In this document: one piece after another, positions 1-8,876 of the stretch
How the letters are laid out: each line of letters opens with the position of its first letter
How positions within the stretch are numbered: the stretch's first letter is position 1
Source: Rhodanobacteraceae bacterium
Lineage (GTDB): Bacteria; Pseudomonadota; Gammaproteobacteria; Xanthomonadales; Rhodanobacteraceae
Direction: 5' to 3'
Length of the DNA stretch: 64,000 nucleotides
NCBI GenBank assembly: GCA_016790075.1
Contig: JAEUPP010000079.1
Coordinates: forward strand, 124,001 to 188,000
Notes under the pieces: generated by a model
What the model saw: the letters and a program-made list of their open reading frames with translations, nothing else
What the model was told of the DNA's origin: nothing
Databases searched by the model: none
Made by a program: the position numbers and the translations under genes

Positions 1-710
1 CCCAGACGATCAGGCATGCGCATGCGCATGATCTCCAGATAGGCACGGACCAGATCGAACTCGTCGCCCAGGCGAGTCGTATCGGCCTGCAGGCGCGGCA
101 CAGCGGCGCGCAGGTAGGTGATCAGGCTGTCCAGGACGATGCTCGCCTGCGGAGAACCCCGCACCACCAGTTCGCGGACATTGGCGAGCGTATTGAAGAG
201 GAAGTGCGGCTCCACCTGGGCCTGCAGCAGACGCAGCCGGGCGCCAATGGCTTGCTGCTCCAGTTGGCTGCGCTCCAGCTCGAACGCCAACGCCTGGTGC
301 CGCGCCTCGTCCTTGATTTTCTGAAACAGTGCCGCCAGCGCGATGCCAGGCACGAGCAGCAGCCACAGGACGGTTTGGATCTTGAAACCTGCCAATCGCA
401 GGTCATCGAGATACCAAGGCACCGGGCTGCTGTAGGTGGTGACGAAATACGCGATGGCCATCGCCGCGGGGATCGTCGCCGCCACTCCGACGATCTGCAA
501 CACCAGGCGGGAGAGCTGATTCGGCAGTTGCCGTGGCCACTGCTCCAGGACGCCAAACACGAACAGGGCCATCAAGCCGACCAGCACCGAGCGCATCAAG
601 GTGGTGGGATAGGAAGCCGGTCGTAGCAACGCCACCAGACTCAGTAGAAACGCAGCCGCAAGCGCGATCTGCAGGCGGCGCCGGCCAAACAAGGTTGAAA
701 GGAGCTGCAT
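1..710 (-). CDS. LytS/YehU-type sensor histidine kinase, C-terminus outside window
   Basis: This frame is open from a start codon at 710 to the window edge, so the gene is partial and lacks its ATPase end. The N-terminus reads MQLLSTLFGRRRLQIAL and is followed by about four hydrophobic segments (residues 15-110), as in integral-membrane kinases. Next comes a helix with QLEQQAIGARLRLLQAQVEP and the phospho-acceptor motif PHFLFNTLANVREL, typical of the His_kinase (PF06580) family. The last visible residues, EFDLVRAYLEIMRMRM, match the region after the H-box in that family. The family normally pairs with a LytTR response regulator, which would lie beyond the left edge. The DUF2306 gene upstream is divergent. 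Identification is firm; the ligand is unknown. Confidence 0.85.
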   Translation of the reverse strand, partial: MQLLSTLFGRRRLQIALAAAFLLSLVALLRPASYPTTLMRSVLVGLMALFVFGVLEQWPRQLPNQLSRLVLQIVGVAATIPAAMAIAYFVTTYSSPVPWYLDDLRLAGFKIQTVLWLLLVPGIALAALFQKIKDEARHQALAFELERSQLEQQAIGARLRLLQAQVEPHFLFNTLANVRELVVRGSPQASIVLDSLITYLRAAVPRLQADTTRLGDEFDLVRAYLEIMRMRMPDRL

Positions 711-1501
711 CGGAAGTGAGTCCGCTGTCGAAGTGACACCAGAAGGCGAGGTGATCCTTTGGGTTTTCATCCGACCGCTTGCCGTGGCGGTTGGCCGTTG
801 CAGCTTCCGCGCCGAGTCAGGCATTGATCGCATTGTGTGCGTGGCTTGCCCGATCGGAACATTGGAACAAGCGAGCCGCGGGTTCGCCCGTCATGACAGG
901 GTAGCTTTGCGGCTAGATCGGCGACGCCGTGGCGGGGTTGGGCGCCATGAGCCCGGACTGCTCCTGCGCTGGGCGAAATTCCATAACCGTCAACTACAGC
1001 GCGGACGCCACGTATACCAGCGGCGCCGGCCAGAGGAGACACACTGCTCTGCAGGCCGAAGTTCAGGTAGACGCCGACCGGGAACGTGGCAAGCGCCGCT
1101 GGGCCGAAGTATCGACCGACTGTCTTGGCACGCCATATGGTGAGAGCGTTCTTTTGCAAAGGCGGCGAATCCGCGTTGCTGCTGCACTCCCAGAATGAAC
1201 CAACTTGTTTCCGCTGGCGGTCGGCTTGAGACGAAGGTGCCGGAAGCTGCGACGAACTGCGGCTTCCGCGGCGTGAACGGGCACAGGTGAGGGCACCGCC
1301 CAGGCAGGTTAGCCCCGGCGTGCAACACGGCAGGGCCAACGGGTACTCGCAAAGGCTCCGGTGCGGGTTAGGGCGGAGTGTCGTTGGCACCCGTTCTGAA
1401 GCAGTCCGCCCCCGGGACGGAGCTGTTCGTCGCATGGGCATGTTCGCGCAGGGGCGCTTCCGGGACAGTGCGCTGCACAGAGCCCCACGGGAGATTTTCA
1501 G
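711..1501. other. non-coding stretch, no gene recognised
   Basis: This stretch of about 790 bases lies between the divergent sensor kinase and DUF2306 genes. Open frames exist on both strands, but their translations are rich in Arg, Pro, Ser and Cys and resemble no family I know. The minus strand around 950-1200 gives protein-like fragments such as GRYFGPAALATFPVGVYLNF, which might be remnants of a decayed gene or cassette. Promoters for the two flanking genes must lie here, but I see no convincing box. Confidence 0.4.
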
Positions 1502-2338
1502 ATGTTGTCCGCTGCCCTTACCCCGGCCCAGAACACGGGCACACCTCGCTTTCTGAATGCGACCGTCGCAACCTGGTTCACCGCGGCGCTACTCGGGCAA
1601 CTGGCATTTTTTTCCTACATCGTCGCCTTCTACGGCAGTTCGCTCCTGGAGGGTAACTTCGAGGCTTGGAACCGGTTGCAGGCGATGGGGCGAACCCCCT
1701 TCATCGCCGGTGACGCCACGGGCAACTGGGTATTTCTTACACACGCCCTGGGCGCCGGACTTGTTGTAATTGGTGGTGTTCTTCAGCTTATTCCCGTCAT
1801 ACGCAAGCGCGCACCGCGCCTGCACAGGTGGAACGGCCGCATCTTCCTGACGATGGTCACGGTGTTGAGCTTGAGTGGCTTCTACCTGGAGTGGATTCGC
1901 GATGATCCACCCACCACGCTGTCGGGCTTCGCCACCACCATCAACGGCGTTCTCATACTGAGCTTTGCCTATATGACCTTGAAGGCCGCCCGCGCCAGGC
2001 GCTTCGCCGACCACAGGCGTTGGGCGATACGCCTCTTCCTGGTTTCCAACGCGCAATGGTTCACGCGCGTGGGCCTGTTCGCCTACCTCGTTATGACTCA
2101 GGTGTTGGGAACCGGTAGCGCCAACGTAGGCACCTTTTTCGAAGTCTGGAAGTTTGGTGCGTTCCTCGTGCCGTTGGCCGTGGCGGAACTGTACCTGCAA
2201 TGCGCAAACCAGCGTCCCGCCTTCAAGGCGGGTGTGGCGATGGTCATGGCGGTGCTGACCCTCTTCATGAGCGTCGGAATAGTTGCCTACGGAGCCTTCA
2301 CGCTGAAGATTGCTACCGGCGCCCCTCTGAGTTTCTAA
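1502..2338 (+). CDS. DUF2306 integral membrane protein
   Basis: A 278-residue membrane protein with seven or eight hydrophobic segments. Motifs such as HALGAGLVVIGGVLQLIP, then RAPRLHRWNGRIFL, then a conserved ADHRRWAIRLFLV stretch are characteristic of the DUF2306 family (predicted membrane proteins, PF10067). The histidines in LHRWNGR and DHRRW could bind metal or haem, but this is inference. It is divergent from the LytS-type kinase and, in my recollection, members of this family are often found next to LytTR-type systems, so co-regulation is plausible. The function of the family is not known. Confidence 0.8.
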   Translation: MLSAALTPAQNTGTPRFLNATVATWFTAALLGQLAFFSYIVAFYGSSLLEGNFEAWNRLQAMGRTPFIAGDATGNWVFLTHALGAGLVVIGGVLQLIPVIRKRAPRLHRWNGRIFLTMVTVLSLSGFYLEWIRDDPPTTLSGFATTINGVLILSFAYMTLKAARARRFADHRRWAIRLFLVSNAQWFTRVGLFAYLVMTQVLGTGSANVGTFFEVWKFGAFLVPLAVAELYLQCANQRPAFKAGVAMVMAVLTLFMSVGIVAYGAFTLKIATGAPLSF

Positions 2339-2477
2339 GTGCACATCATGCTGTCAACGGGCACTTCGCTCCCGCTGTCAGATTGTGCGCGGTCACGTAT
2401 CCGCCAGCGCGCTGTTCGGCTCGTCGCGGTCAGGCGTTTGTACCGATGAGATGTCTACCGAAACCGGAGCTCGTACC

Positions 2478-2798
2478 ATGTGCACCGCTTTGCCCTCACC
2501 ACTGCGGTCTGCGTCGCGGCGCGCGTATGTGCGGCAACTCCGACTGCTGGTCCTGCTGGCCGCTGCCTTGCTCGCAGGTCAGGCATTGGCCCAGCAGATC
2601 AGCAGCCATGTCATAGCAGCCGGCGGCGGCACCAGCCGCTCGCCGGGCGGCTGTCGTGTTCTGGAAGGTAGCCTGGGTCAACCGGCCGTCGGTAGCGCGA
2701 GCGGCGGCGGGTTCATGCTGCGCGCCGGCTATTGGGCCGGTCCCGGCAGCCAGCGCCGTGACCGCGTTTTTTCCGGCGGTTTCGAGGAGTGCAACTGA
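2478..2798 (+). CDS. small exported protein with LFxxGFE-like C-terminus
   Basis: The chosen ATG follows a GGAG at 2465-2468 and gives 106 residues; longer in-frame starts lack a ribosome site. Residues 15-38 form a signal peptide ending AGQALAQQ. The mature part is short and rich in Gly and Ser (GGGFMLRAGYWAG) and ends DRVFSGGFEECN. Endings of the type LF..GFE are common on exported proteins of this bacterial group, in my recollection. The stop overlaps the next start (TGATG at 2796-2800), so the two genes are translationally coupled. I do not recognise a functional domain. Confidence 0.65.
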   Translation: MCTALPSPLRSASRRAYVRQLRLLVLLAAALLAGQALAQQISSHVIAAGGGTSRSPGGCRVLEGSLGQPAVGSASGGGFMLRAGYWAGPGSQRRDRVFSGGFEECN

Positions 2799-3718
2799 TG
2801 AAAACCCGTCCCTGTCTCTGTGCCGCCCTGTATCGCGCCGCGGTCGTGCTGCTGCTCCTGGTGAGTGCCGGCACCGCGCTGGCGCAGTCTTCTCCACAAT
2901 TAACAGATTTCACTTACCAGGGGCGGCTGCAGCAGAGCGGCGCGCCGGCCAACGGCAGTTTCGATTTCGCGTTTGCGCTGTATGACCAGGCCAGTGGTGG
3001 CAATCAGGTCGGTGCAACGGTCACCGAGACGGATTTCCCTGTCGTCGATGGCATCTTCAACGTATCGCTGAGTTTCCCAGGTGCGTTTACCGGCACGCAG
3101 CTGTATCTGCAAGTCAGCGTGGAAGGGACACCGCTGCTGCCGCGACAGGCCGTAGCGACGGCGCCCGTCGCGCAGTTCAGCCTGAGCGGCAGCATCAGTG
3201 GTCCGGCTGGCGGCGCACTCACCGGCACATACCCCAATCCCACTTTGGCCAATGCTGCAGTCGGCTCGGCGAACATCGCCGTCGGTGCAGTAAGCAATTC
3301 CAAGCTCGCTGCGGACTCGGTCACTGCGTCCAAGATATTTGCGGGTTCCGTGGACACCAGCGAGCTGGCCTCCGACGCAGTGACCGCGGAAAAGATCGCC
3401 AACGGGGCGGTCGGTACTTCGGAGATCGCCAACGACAGCATTACGCGTGGCAAGGTCGCTGGCGGCTACAGCAACGGTTCCATCGCCGTCACCGTTGGAG
3501 CGAACGACTGCAACGACTACAACCTCGCCATCAGCGGCGCAGAGGTCAACGACCTGTTGCTGTTCAACCTGCAGTCCAGTGTCGCGCTGCCGCCGAACAT
3601 GCTGATCCAGCCGCTGCGGGTGGTCAGTGCCGATACGGTGCAAGTGCGCGTGTGCAATCTCGGCAATGTCTCGCAAAGCACAGGAAACATCGGGATCTAC
3701 CTGTTGACCATGCGTTAG
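2798..3718 (+). CDS. exported repeat protein, tail-fibre-like
   Basis: The ATG at 2798 overlaps the upstream stop and has GAGGAG eight bases before it; a GTG at 2789 is a less likely start. The product has 306 residues with a signal peptide (to about residue 30, GTALAQ). The N-terminal domain contains LTDFTYQGRLQQSGAPANG and a beta-rich segment. The middle has GPAGGALTGTYPNPTLA and then degenerate repeats of about 15-16 residues (VGSANIAVGAVSNSKLA, SVTASKIFAGSVDTSELA, VTAEKIANGAVGTSEIA). Such repeats occur in phage tail-fibre proteins and in exported bacterial proteins. No enzyme motif is seen. It is probably a cell-surface or secreted structural protein, cotranscribed with the small gene before it. 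Confidence 0.75.
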   Translation: MKTRPCLCAALYRAAVVLLLLVSAGTALAQSSPQLTDFTYQGRLQQSGAPANGSFDFAFALYDQASGGNQVGATVTETDFPVVDGIFNVSLSFPGAFTGTQLYLQVSVEGTPLLPRQAVATAPVAQFSLSGSISGPAGGALTGTYPNPTLANAAVGSANIAVGAVSNSKLAADSVTASKIFAGSVDTSELASDAVTAEKIANGAVGTSEIANDSITRGKVAGGYSNGSIAVTVGANDCNDYNLAISGAEVNDLLLFNLQSSVALPPNMLIQPLRVVSADTVQVRVCNLGNVSQSTGNIGIYLLTMR

Positions 3719-3842
3719 GAGCGCGGCCGGTGCCTATGGGAATGGGCAGGGATGCTGCGCGGAACCTATGGTCGCGGAAAAACCGGAAAAGGCCCAGGAC
3801 AGCTGCGAGAAAGCCATGCTTGAAGCGCAGTGTGAACTGAGA

Positions 3843-4454
3843 TCAGTTATCCGTGTCGTTGCGGCGCCAGATACGCAGGCGATTGTTGGCTGGCATCGTG
3901 TGATCGCTTTCGAGCCTCAGGCCATGGCCGGCAGCCAGCGCGTCCACGTCGGCGATATCGCGCAGACCGCGGTGCGGTACCGCGGCGCGCAGCGCTCGGT
4001 CGAAGGCTTCGTTGCTGTCGCTGGTGAAGCGTCCGCCGACGTTGTACGGCCCGTAGATAGCCAGCTGGCCGCTGGTGCGCAGGCAGGCAGCAACGCCGCT
4101 GAATAGCCGCTCGACCTCGGCCCAGCTCATGATATGCAGCGTGTTCGCACTGAACGCGGCGTCGTAGGTTCGTACCGGCCAGATATCCCCTGCGACATCG
4201 AGCTGCAGTGGTTCCGGTGTATTCGACAACGCCGCATCAGCAAGCCAGGCCCGTATGCCCGGCAAGTTATCGGCACGATCGGACGTATGCCAGTTCAGCC
4301 AGGGCATATGCGCCGCGAAGTGCACTGCGTGCTGGCCAGTGCCACTGCCGATTTCGAGCACATCGCGGCATTCGCGCAACGCGGTGCGCAGCACGCCGAG
4401 TATGGGCTCGCGGTTGCGCTCGCAGGCGGCCGAATAGGGCTTGTCGTCGCTCAT
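3843..4454 (-). CDS. SAM-dependent methyltransferase, DUF938 family
   Basis: A 203-residue protein that starts MSDDKPYSAACERNREPILGVL and carries the SAM-binding motif VLEIGSGTGQHAVHFA, then WHTSDRAD and YDAAFSANTLHIMSW. This is the arrangement of the DUF938 (PF06080) class I methyltransferases. The C-terminal IWRR is also typical. The substrate of the family is unknown. Its start overlaps by four bases (ATGA) with the stop of the exported protein upstream, so both belong to one operon. Confidence 0.85.
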   Translation of the reverse strand: MSDDKPYSAACERNREPILGVLRTALRECRDVLEIGSGTGQHAVHFAAHMPWLNWHTSDRADNLPGIRAWLADAALSNTPEPLQLDVAGDIWPVRTYDAAFSANTLHIMSWAEVERLFSGVAACLRTSGQLAIYGPYNVGGRFTSDSNEAFDRALRAAVPHRGLRDIADVDALAAGHGLRLESDHTMPANNRLRIWRRNDTDN

Positions 4455-5137
4455 GAAAACGGTGCGGCGGGCTTGCGGTGCACCCCGGCCAGGTCGGTGA
4501 TTTCGTTGATCCCACAGGATGCCGCGCGGATAAAGCTGGGTGCGGACTGGCCGCCAGAATTGGAGCCGATAAAGAAGCTACGAGAGCCAGCTGTGCCGGC
4601 CGGCGTGAAGATCTCGACGACCAGAATGTCGGTCGCCACGGTAAATACAGGCTGGGTCGCAATGTTGGCAGTGAAAACGGTGCCCATCGCCGAATCCGGC
4701 ACGGTCACGGCATCGCTGCTGACCGCGGTCAATGTCGAGACGGTTGGCGGGTTGGCCGAGCTGCGCCACAGGTTCACGGTAACCGGCTGACCGACGCCGC
4801 CACCATCGTTCGCAGTCTCGACGCCAAAACTCACGGTGTCCACGCGAAACTGCGGCAAGGTCAAATTCCCAAACGTCGACAGCGTGAACGCGCGGTAATA
4901 ACTGTTGTCGGTATGGATGAAACCTGGCGCACCACCGTTGCAGGAAACCGAAGCACCCGTGTTGATCGCGGCACTGCTCGACTGGGTGATGGTCTGTGCG
5001 GCCAGAGGCGCTGGCCATGGTATCTGCACCGGCACGCCGGGCGGCTGGCCCGACCTGCTGAGCTGCTGAGCGGAAGCCGTGCCGGCAAGACCGGCGAAAG
5101 CGAGCACGAACACCAGTCCACGCGCGGCACGGTTCAT
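4451..5137 (-). CDS. exported beta-rich hypothetical protein
   Basis: The product has 228 residues with a clear signal peptide (MNRAARGLVFVLAFAGLAGTASAQQ). The mature part is rich in Ser, Thr, Val and Asn and looks like a beta-sandwich (YYRAFTLSTFGNLTLPQFRVDTVSFGVE, then VTVNLWRS, then DILVVEIFTPAG). There are two cysteines (SCNGG and SCGIN), perhaps a disulphide. No catalytic motif is visible. It overlaps the DUF938 methyltransferase gene by four bases. Cell-surface or secreted adhesion-like role is a guess only. Confidence 0.75.
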   Translation of the reverse strand: MNRAARGLVFVLAFAGLAGTASAQQLSRSGQPPGVPVQIPWPAPLAAQTITQSSSAAINTGASVSCNGGAPGFIHTDNSYYRAFTLSTFGNLTLPQFRVDTVSFGVETANDGGGVGQPVTVNLWRSSANPPTVSTLTAVSSDAVTVPDSAMGTVFTANIATQPVFTVATDILVVEIFTPAGTAGSRSFFIGSNSGGQSAPSFIRAASCGINEITDLAGVHRKPAAPFS

Positions 5138-5339
5138 AAGCGGCCCTGAAAGCAGAAAGAATCAAACTCGACGGCCCGGGCCTCACCGTTGGTTAAGCGG
5201 CCCGGAACGTGACGGAATGCACAGTCTGCTGAGCTTGCCCAAACGAAGGCGGATCTGCAAATGCTCTACGCCCGCGCTCGCCCGTGTCCGGTGAGAGCGT
5301 ATCCGGTGACACACGGACTATGCCGCGCGCCGGCACGAA

Positions 5340-5366
5340 CACGCCCGGTTGGCGGTAGCGGGCGTG
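5340..5366 (-). terminator. hairpin after the Mks operon
   Basis: CACGCCCG at 5340-5347 pairs perfectly with CGGGCGTG at 5359-5366 around an 11-base loop, 15 bases after the stop of the SMC-like gene. No T-run follows on the minus strand, so it is at best a weak or Rho-assisted terminator. Confidence 0.4.
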
Positions 5367-5380
5367 CTGCCGGAACGGGC

Positions 5381-8197
5381 CTAAGCGCTGCGGCCCTGAG
5401 CCAAGGCGCGCGCCGCGCGCCTCAGCACTGCGACCGGCTCGGCCCAGCGACTGTCTGGGCGGCGCTTGGTCGTGGTCAGCACGAGATCCGTGGGATGGAA
5501 CACGTTGAGGTTGTGCGTGATCGGCGTGGTCAGGATGTACTGCGCCTCGGTGGCACGCAGGAACCTGCCAACTTTTTCAATATTGAACACATCCAAATGT
5601 GCAAATGGTTCGTCGATGAAGACGAAGCCTCCTGGATGGGTTTCGTCGCGCAGCAATGCGACCAGCAGCAGCAGCGATTTCATGACCTGCTGACCGCCCG
5701 AAGCTTCGCCGTCGTCGAGACCTATCCAGCCCTTGCGATCAAAATCGAAGCGCACGCTCAGCCCGGCCTGCGCGAGTGCGATGTCGTCATTGGCGAGTTC
5801 CGGCTGGTCGACCTCGACATTGATGCCCGACAACTCGCCGAGCGCGCGCAGGTTTTTTGCATACTGGCGCACCGTAGCCCGCAGCACGTTGATATAGGCG
5901 CCGCGCGCTTCATCGGTAATGCGCCGCGCACGCTGCAGATGCGCATCGCGCCGGCTCAACGTGGTTTCCAGGGATTCATGGTCGGCTGCGATCTTGTCGC
6001 GCAGCACAACACAAGCGGCATCGGTAACAAAACTGCCACGCTCCGTGCGCTGAGCGATCTTGTCGAGTTCACGCTGTACTTCGTGCTCGGTCTCGAATTC
6101 CTGCAAGACAGCAGCAAGCGCTTCGCTGCTGCGCCAGGCCGGCGGCATCAGGCTGCGCTGGCGGCGAAAGTCGAGCACGCGGCGCACGTAGTCGTGGCGA
6201 TCGCGCGCGAGCTTGTGCGCCTTGTCGTCGCGATCGCGCGCCAGCTGATCGCGCTGGCTCGCGCGGCGATCGGCCGCTCTCTGTTCATCGTTTGCGGCCT
6301 GACGTGCCGCCTCGACCGCATCGCGCGCCGTACTAAGTGCCAGTGCGCTGTCCTGTGCGGCCTGCAGCAGCAGCGGCAGTGCTTCGGCTGCAGAAGCGAA
6401 TTCGACGGTGCGGGCAGCCAGTTCCTGTGCCGCGTCGAGCTTGAGCAGGCGCGCCTGGTTGGTGTCAAGGCGCAGCTCGAGTTCGCAGCGCTCGTTGCGG
6501 CGCGCGTCCGCCGCCGCATTCCACTGGCTGCGTTCAAGCTGCAGATCGCGCAAACGGGCGGCACGTGCGCTGGTGCTGAAATGGCGTTCGTCGGTGCCGA
6601 TGTGCCGGCCACCGCGATGTTCACGCAAATAACCCTTTGGCGTGATCCAGTCCTGGCCTGGCGGTAACTGCATGCCCTTGGCCACATCGGCTACGCGCTT
6701 TAGCTTGTCGAGCTGGCGCGGCAGCCAGAGTGGCGGATCAGCCGCAAAGCGCAATACCTCGAGCAGTGAACCCGGCGAGGCCGGCGCCGCACCGCCCCGT
6801 TCAGCGACAACAAAATGCCGATATTGCATTTGTTCGCCAATAGCAAAGGCCGCTTTTGCATCAGAAGGCGACGCGAGCAGGACCAGGTGCCGGTACGGCT
6901 GCAGCACGGCCTCGACCGCTGCCTCCCAGGCGGGGTCGATCATCTCGACGCAGTCGGCCAGCATGCGATGCGCAATGCCGGCGCGATCCAGCGCTGCGCG
7001 GAAGTCGCGCTCGAAACCCGGCGCGAAACGCTGACCACTCGCAAGTACAGCAATCTGCGCGTCCAGTTCGCTTGCCCGCTCGGCGGCCTGTTCGTCCGCA
7101 AGCTTGAGCTGGGCCTGACGGCGGCGGTCGGCTTCCACTGTGCGCAGCAGCTGCGCAACATCGCCGGCTCCCTGACTCGCCGCGAGCTGCTCCAGCTGCT
7201 GGCGCCGGCGGTCGATCTGCTCGGCGTCACGCGCCGCATCACGTGCCGCGAGAAACGTTTCTTCAGCGGAAACGGCCTGCGTTTGCGCGGCCCTCAGCGC
7301 GTCAGCAAGTGTCGCCTGCCTTTCGGCAGCAGTCCGCTGTTCTTCGGCCAGCGCCGCATCGCGGCGTTCAAGTTCGCGCAATGTGCGGCGCAAGCCGGTC
7401 AGTTGCGGCCGGCTACCGGCAATGCTGGCGCGCCGTTCGGCCAGCGCGATCTTGGGCGCAATCTCGGTCTGCAGGCGCTGCCGGTCACGCTGCAGCGCGC
7501 TGTATTCCTCGAACGAACGCACATCAGCCTTGGCCGCTTCCAATCGCGTATGCAGAGCCGCGAGATCCTGTCCCAGCGACTTCAGCTCCTGCTCTGTCGC
7601 GAACTGCTCGGCGCGAGCGCGCTGGTAGTCGTCCAGCACAGGCTTCTCGCCAAACACGTCCCAGACCAACTGCAGCAGTTCGCGCGGCGGGTACTGGCAA
7701 AGTTTGTCGGTGGCACCTTGTTCGAGGGTCAGCACGCGGCGTATGGCGCGGGTAAGGCCGGCGCCTTCTAGGCGTACGCGGTAATCGCGCAGGCCTAGCC
7801 ATTCGCCGCCCTGCGCTTCTATCGCCTCAACGCTGACATCGCCGCCAAGTATCTGATAGTCGCGCGACCAGTCGCCACCCTTCTTGCGAACACGGCAGGC
7901 CAGCGTGACTTCGGCGTCCATGTGGGGAAAGAACGGGCGCCGCCCGTTGCGGTCGGGCCGGTTGCTGACTACACCACGCAACCAGGCGAACGGTTTGCCG
8001 TTGTGGCGCAGATAGGTCTTGTAGTCACGCGCCGTTTCGCGATCTTCAATCGCGAGCAACGTACGCAGCGCATCAAGCAGAGTCGTCTTGCCCGAGCCAT
8101 TGGGTCCGACCACGGTGACGATGGCCGAGTCCAGCGGCAAGGTGAAGCGTTGCCAGTAGTCCCAATGCACCACCTCCAGCGCGCGAAATTCAAACAT
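5381..8197 (-). CDS. mksB: MksB/JetC-like SMC condensin ATPase
   Basis: A 938-residue SMC-type ATPase. It has an N-terminal Walker A (VVGPNGSGKTTLLDALRTLL, residues about 29-48), long heptad-rich coiled coils (about 195-390 and 560-790), and a hinge-like globular part between them (around FRAALDRAGIAHRMLADCVE). A C-terminal ABC signature (EASGGQQVMKSLL) and Walker B (GFVFIDEPFAHLDVF) complete the ATP site. Size and layout fit MksB of MksBEF or JetC of Wadjet rather than canonical SMC (about 1150 aa) or MukB (about 1480 aa). Together with the two upstream genes it should form an SMC-kleisin-KITE complex acting on DNA by loop extrusion. It starts within the end of mksE (8-base overlap). No JetD/MksG-type nuclease gene follows. 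Confidence 0.8.
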   Translation of the reverse strand: MFEFRALEVVHWDYWQRFTLPLDSAIVTVVGPNGSGKTTLLDALRTLLAIEDRETARDYKTYLRHNGKPFAWLRGVVSNRPDRNGRRPFFPHMDAEVTLACRVRKKGGDWSRDYQILGGDVSVEAIEAQGGEWLGLRDYRVRLEGAGLTRAIRRVLTLEQGATDKLCQYPPRELLQLVWDVFGEKPVLDDYQRARAEQFATEQELKSLGQDLAALHTRLEAAKADVRSFEEYSALQRDRQRLQTEIAPKIALAERRASIAGSRPQLTGLRRTLRELERRDAALAEEQRTAAERQATLADALRAAQTQAVSAEETFLAARDAARDAEQIDRRRQQLEQLAASQGAGDVAQLLRTVEADRRRQAQLKLADEQAAERASELDAQIAVLASGQRFAPGFERDFRAALDRAGIAHRMLADCVEMIDPAWEAAVEAVLQPYRHLVLLASPSDAKAAFAIGEQMQYRHFVVAERGGAAPASPGSLLEVLRFAADPPLWLPRQLDKLKRVADVAKGMQLPPGQDWITPKGYLREHRGGRHIGTDERHFSTSARAARLRDLQLERSQWNAAADARRNERCELELRLDTNQARLLKLDAAQELAARTVEFASAAEALPLLLQAAQDSALALSTARDAVEAARQAANDEQRAADRRASQRDQLARDRDDKAHKLARDRHDYVRRVLDFRRQRSLMPPAWRSSEALAAVLQEFETEHEVQRELDKIAQRTERGSFVTDAACVVLRDKIAADHESLETTLSRRDAHLQRARRITDEARGAYINVLRATVRQYAKNLRALGELSGINVEVDQPELANDDIALAQAGLSVRFDFDRKGWIGLDDGEASGGQQVMKSLLLLVALLRDETHPGGFVFIDEPFAHLDVFNIEKVGRFLRATEAQYILTTPITHNLNVFHPTDLVLTTTKRRPDSRWAEPVAVLRRAARALAQGRSA

Positions 8198-8876
8198 GGC
8201 CGATCTCCGCGTCGGTTTCGTCGTCAGCGGTCGCGGCGGTCACGCTAGTGGCCCGCTCAGTAACGAAGGCGAGCGCGCCGTCGAGCACGCGCCGCGCCGT
8301 GCGCTCGTAGTCAAACGCCAGGTCGAGCAGGGGCCCTTCGAGAATACGTTCCTTGCGCCGCACGATGAAACCATGACGTGCGAGTACGCCGAGATTGATG
8401 TTGATGCGCATCTTGCCGCCCAGCTTTTCGCCGAAGTCAGCAATCAACGTACGTTCGGCCAGTGGTTCGGCCACTTCGTTGCCGACAGGCACGGGTTTCA
8501 TTTCCGCGAAGATCTGACCCTGTTCCTGCTCGCGATCAACCTCGATGCGCCGGATCTGGCGCTGCCTTTTTGGAAGAATCAGCAAACTCCACAAAACAAC
8601 CAGCAGCGCTATGCAGTCGCGGTCGAAGTCGAGATTGCTGGCCGACCACGCACGTGGGCCGGCGAACACCGCCGCCTCCTGCGCCTTGGCGATAGCAATT
8701 GCGATATGGCCAGCGTAGGGATGGTCCAGCAGACGCAATCCGGCTGCGGCAAGGCGGCGATCGAGTTCCTCGCGGAAACTGGCGTCGGTGAGCGCCTGGC
8801 GCGCGAGCTCGTCCTCGCGCGGCAGCCAGCGTTCGGCAAGCAGGCGCGCGATCAGCGCAGCCACGGGATCATTCAT
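8190..8876 (-). CDS. mksE: MksE/JetB-like condensin subunit
   Basis: A 228-residue protein whose position between the kleisin-like and SMC-like genes, with 8-base overlaps at both ends, marks it as the KITE (winged-helix) subunit. Visible features are LDFDRDCIALLVVLWSLLILPKRQRQ and a second helical part with GKMRININLGVLARHGFIVRRKERILEGPLLDLAFDYERT, which reads like a winged-helix wing followed by a helix. The C-terminal 25 residues are Ala, Thr and Asp rich and probably disordered. Assignment rests on gene order and fold-like pattern, not on a catalytic motif. Confidence 0.65.
   Translation of the reverse strand: MNDPVAALIARLLAERWLPREDELARQALTDASFREELDRRLAAAGLRLLDHPYAGHIAIAIAKAQEAAVFAGPRAWSASNLDFDRDCIALLVVLWSLLILPKRQRQIRRIEVDREQEQGQIFAEMKPVPVGNEVAEPLAERTLIADFGEKLGGKMRININLGVLARHGFIVRRKERILEGPLLDLAFDYERTARRVLDGALAFVTERATSVTAATADDETDAEIGHV

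Noticed and set aside
711-1501. Integron cassette array
   Set aside because: No integrase gene and no pair of attC-like sites could be identified; the likeness was only general.
5138-5380. A JetD/MksG nuclease gene after the SMC gene
   Set aside because: Only 243 bases without a suitable frame separate it from the next gene, far too short for a Toprim nuclease.
5261-6667. 468-residue plus-strand frame opposite the SMC gene
   Set aside because: Low-complexity Ala, Arg and Gln translation without motifs; it is a shadow of the SMC-like gene.
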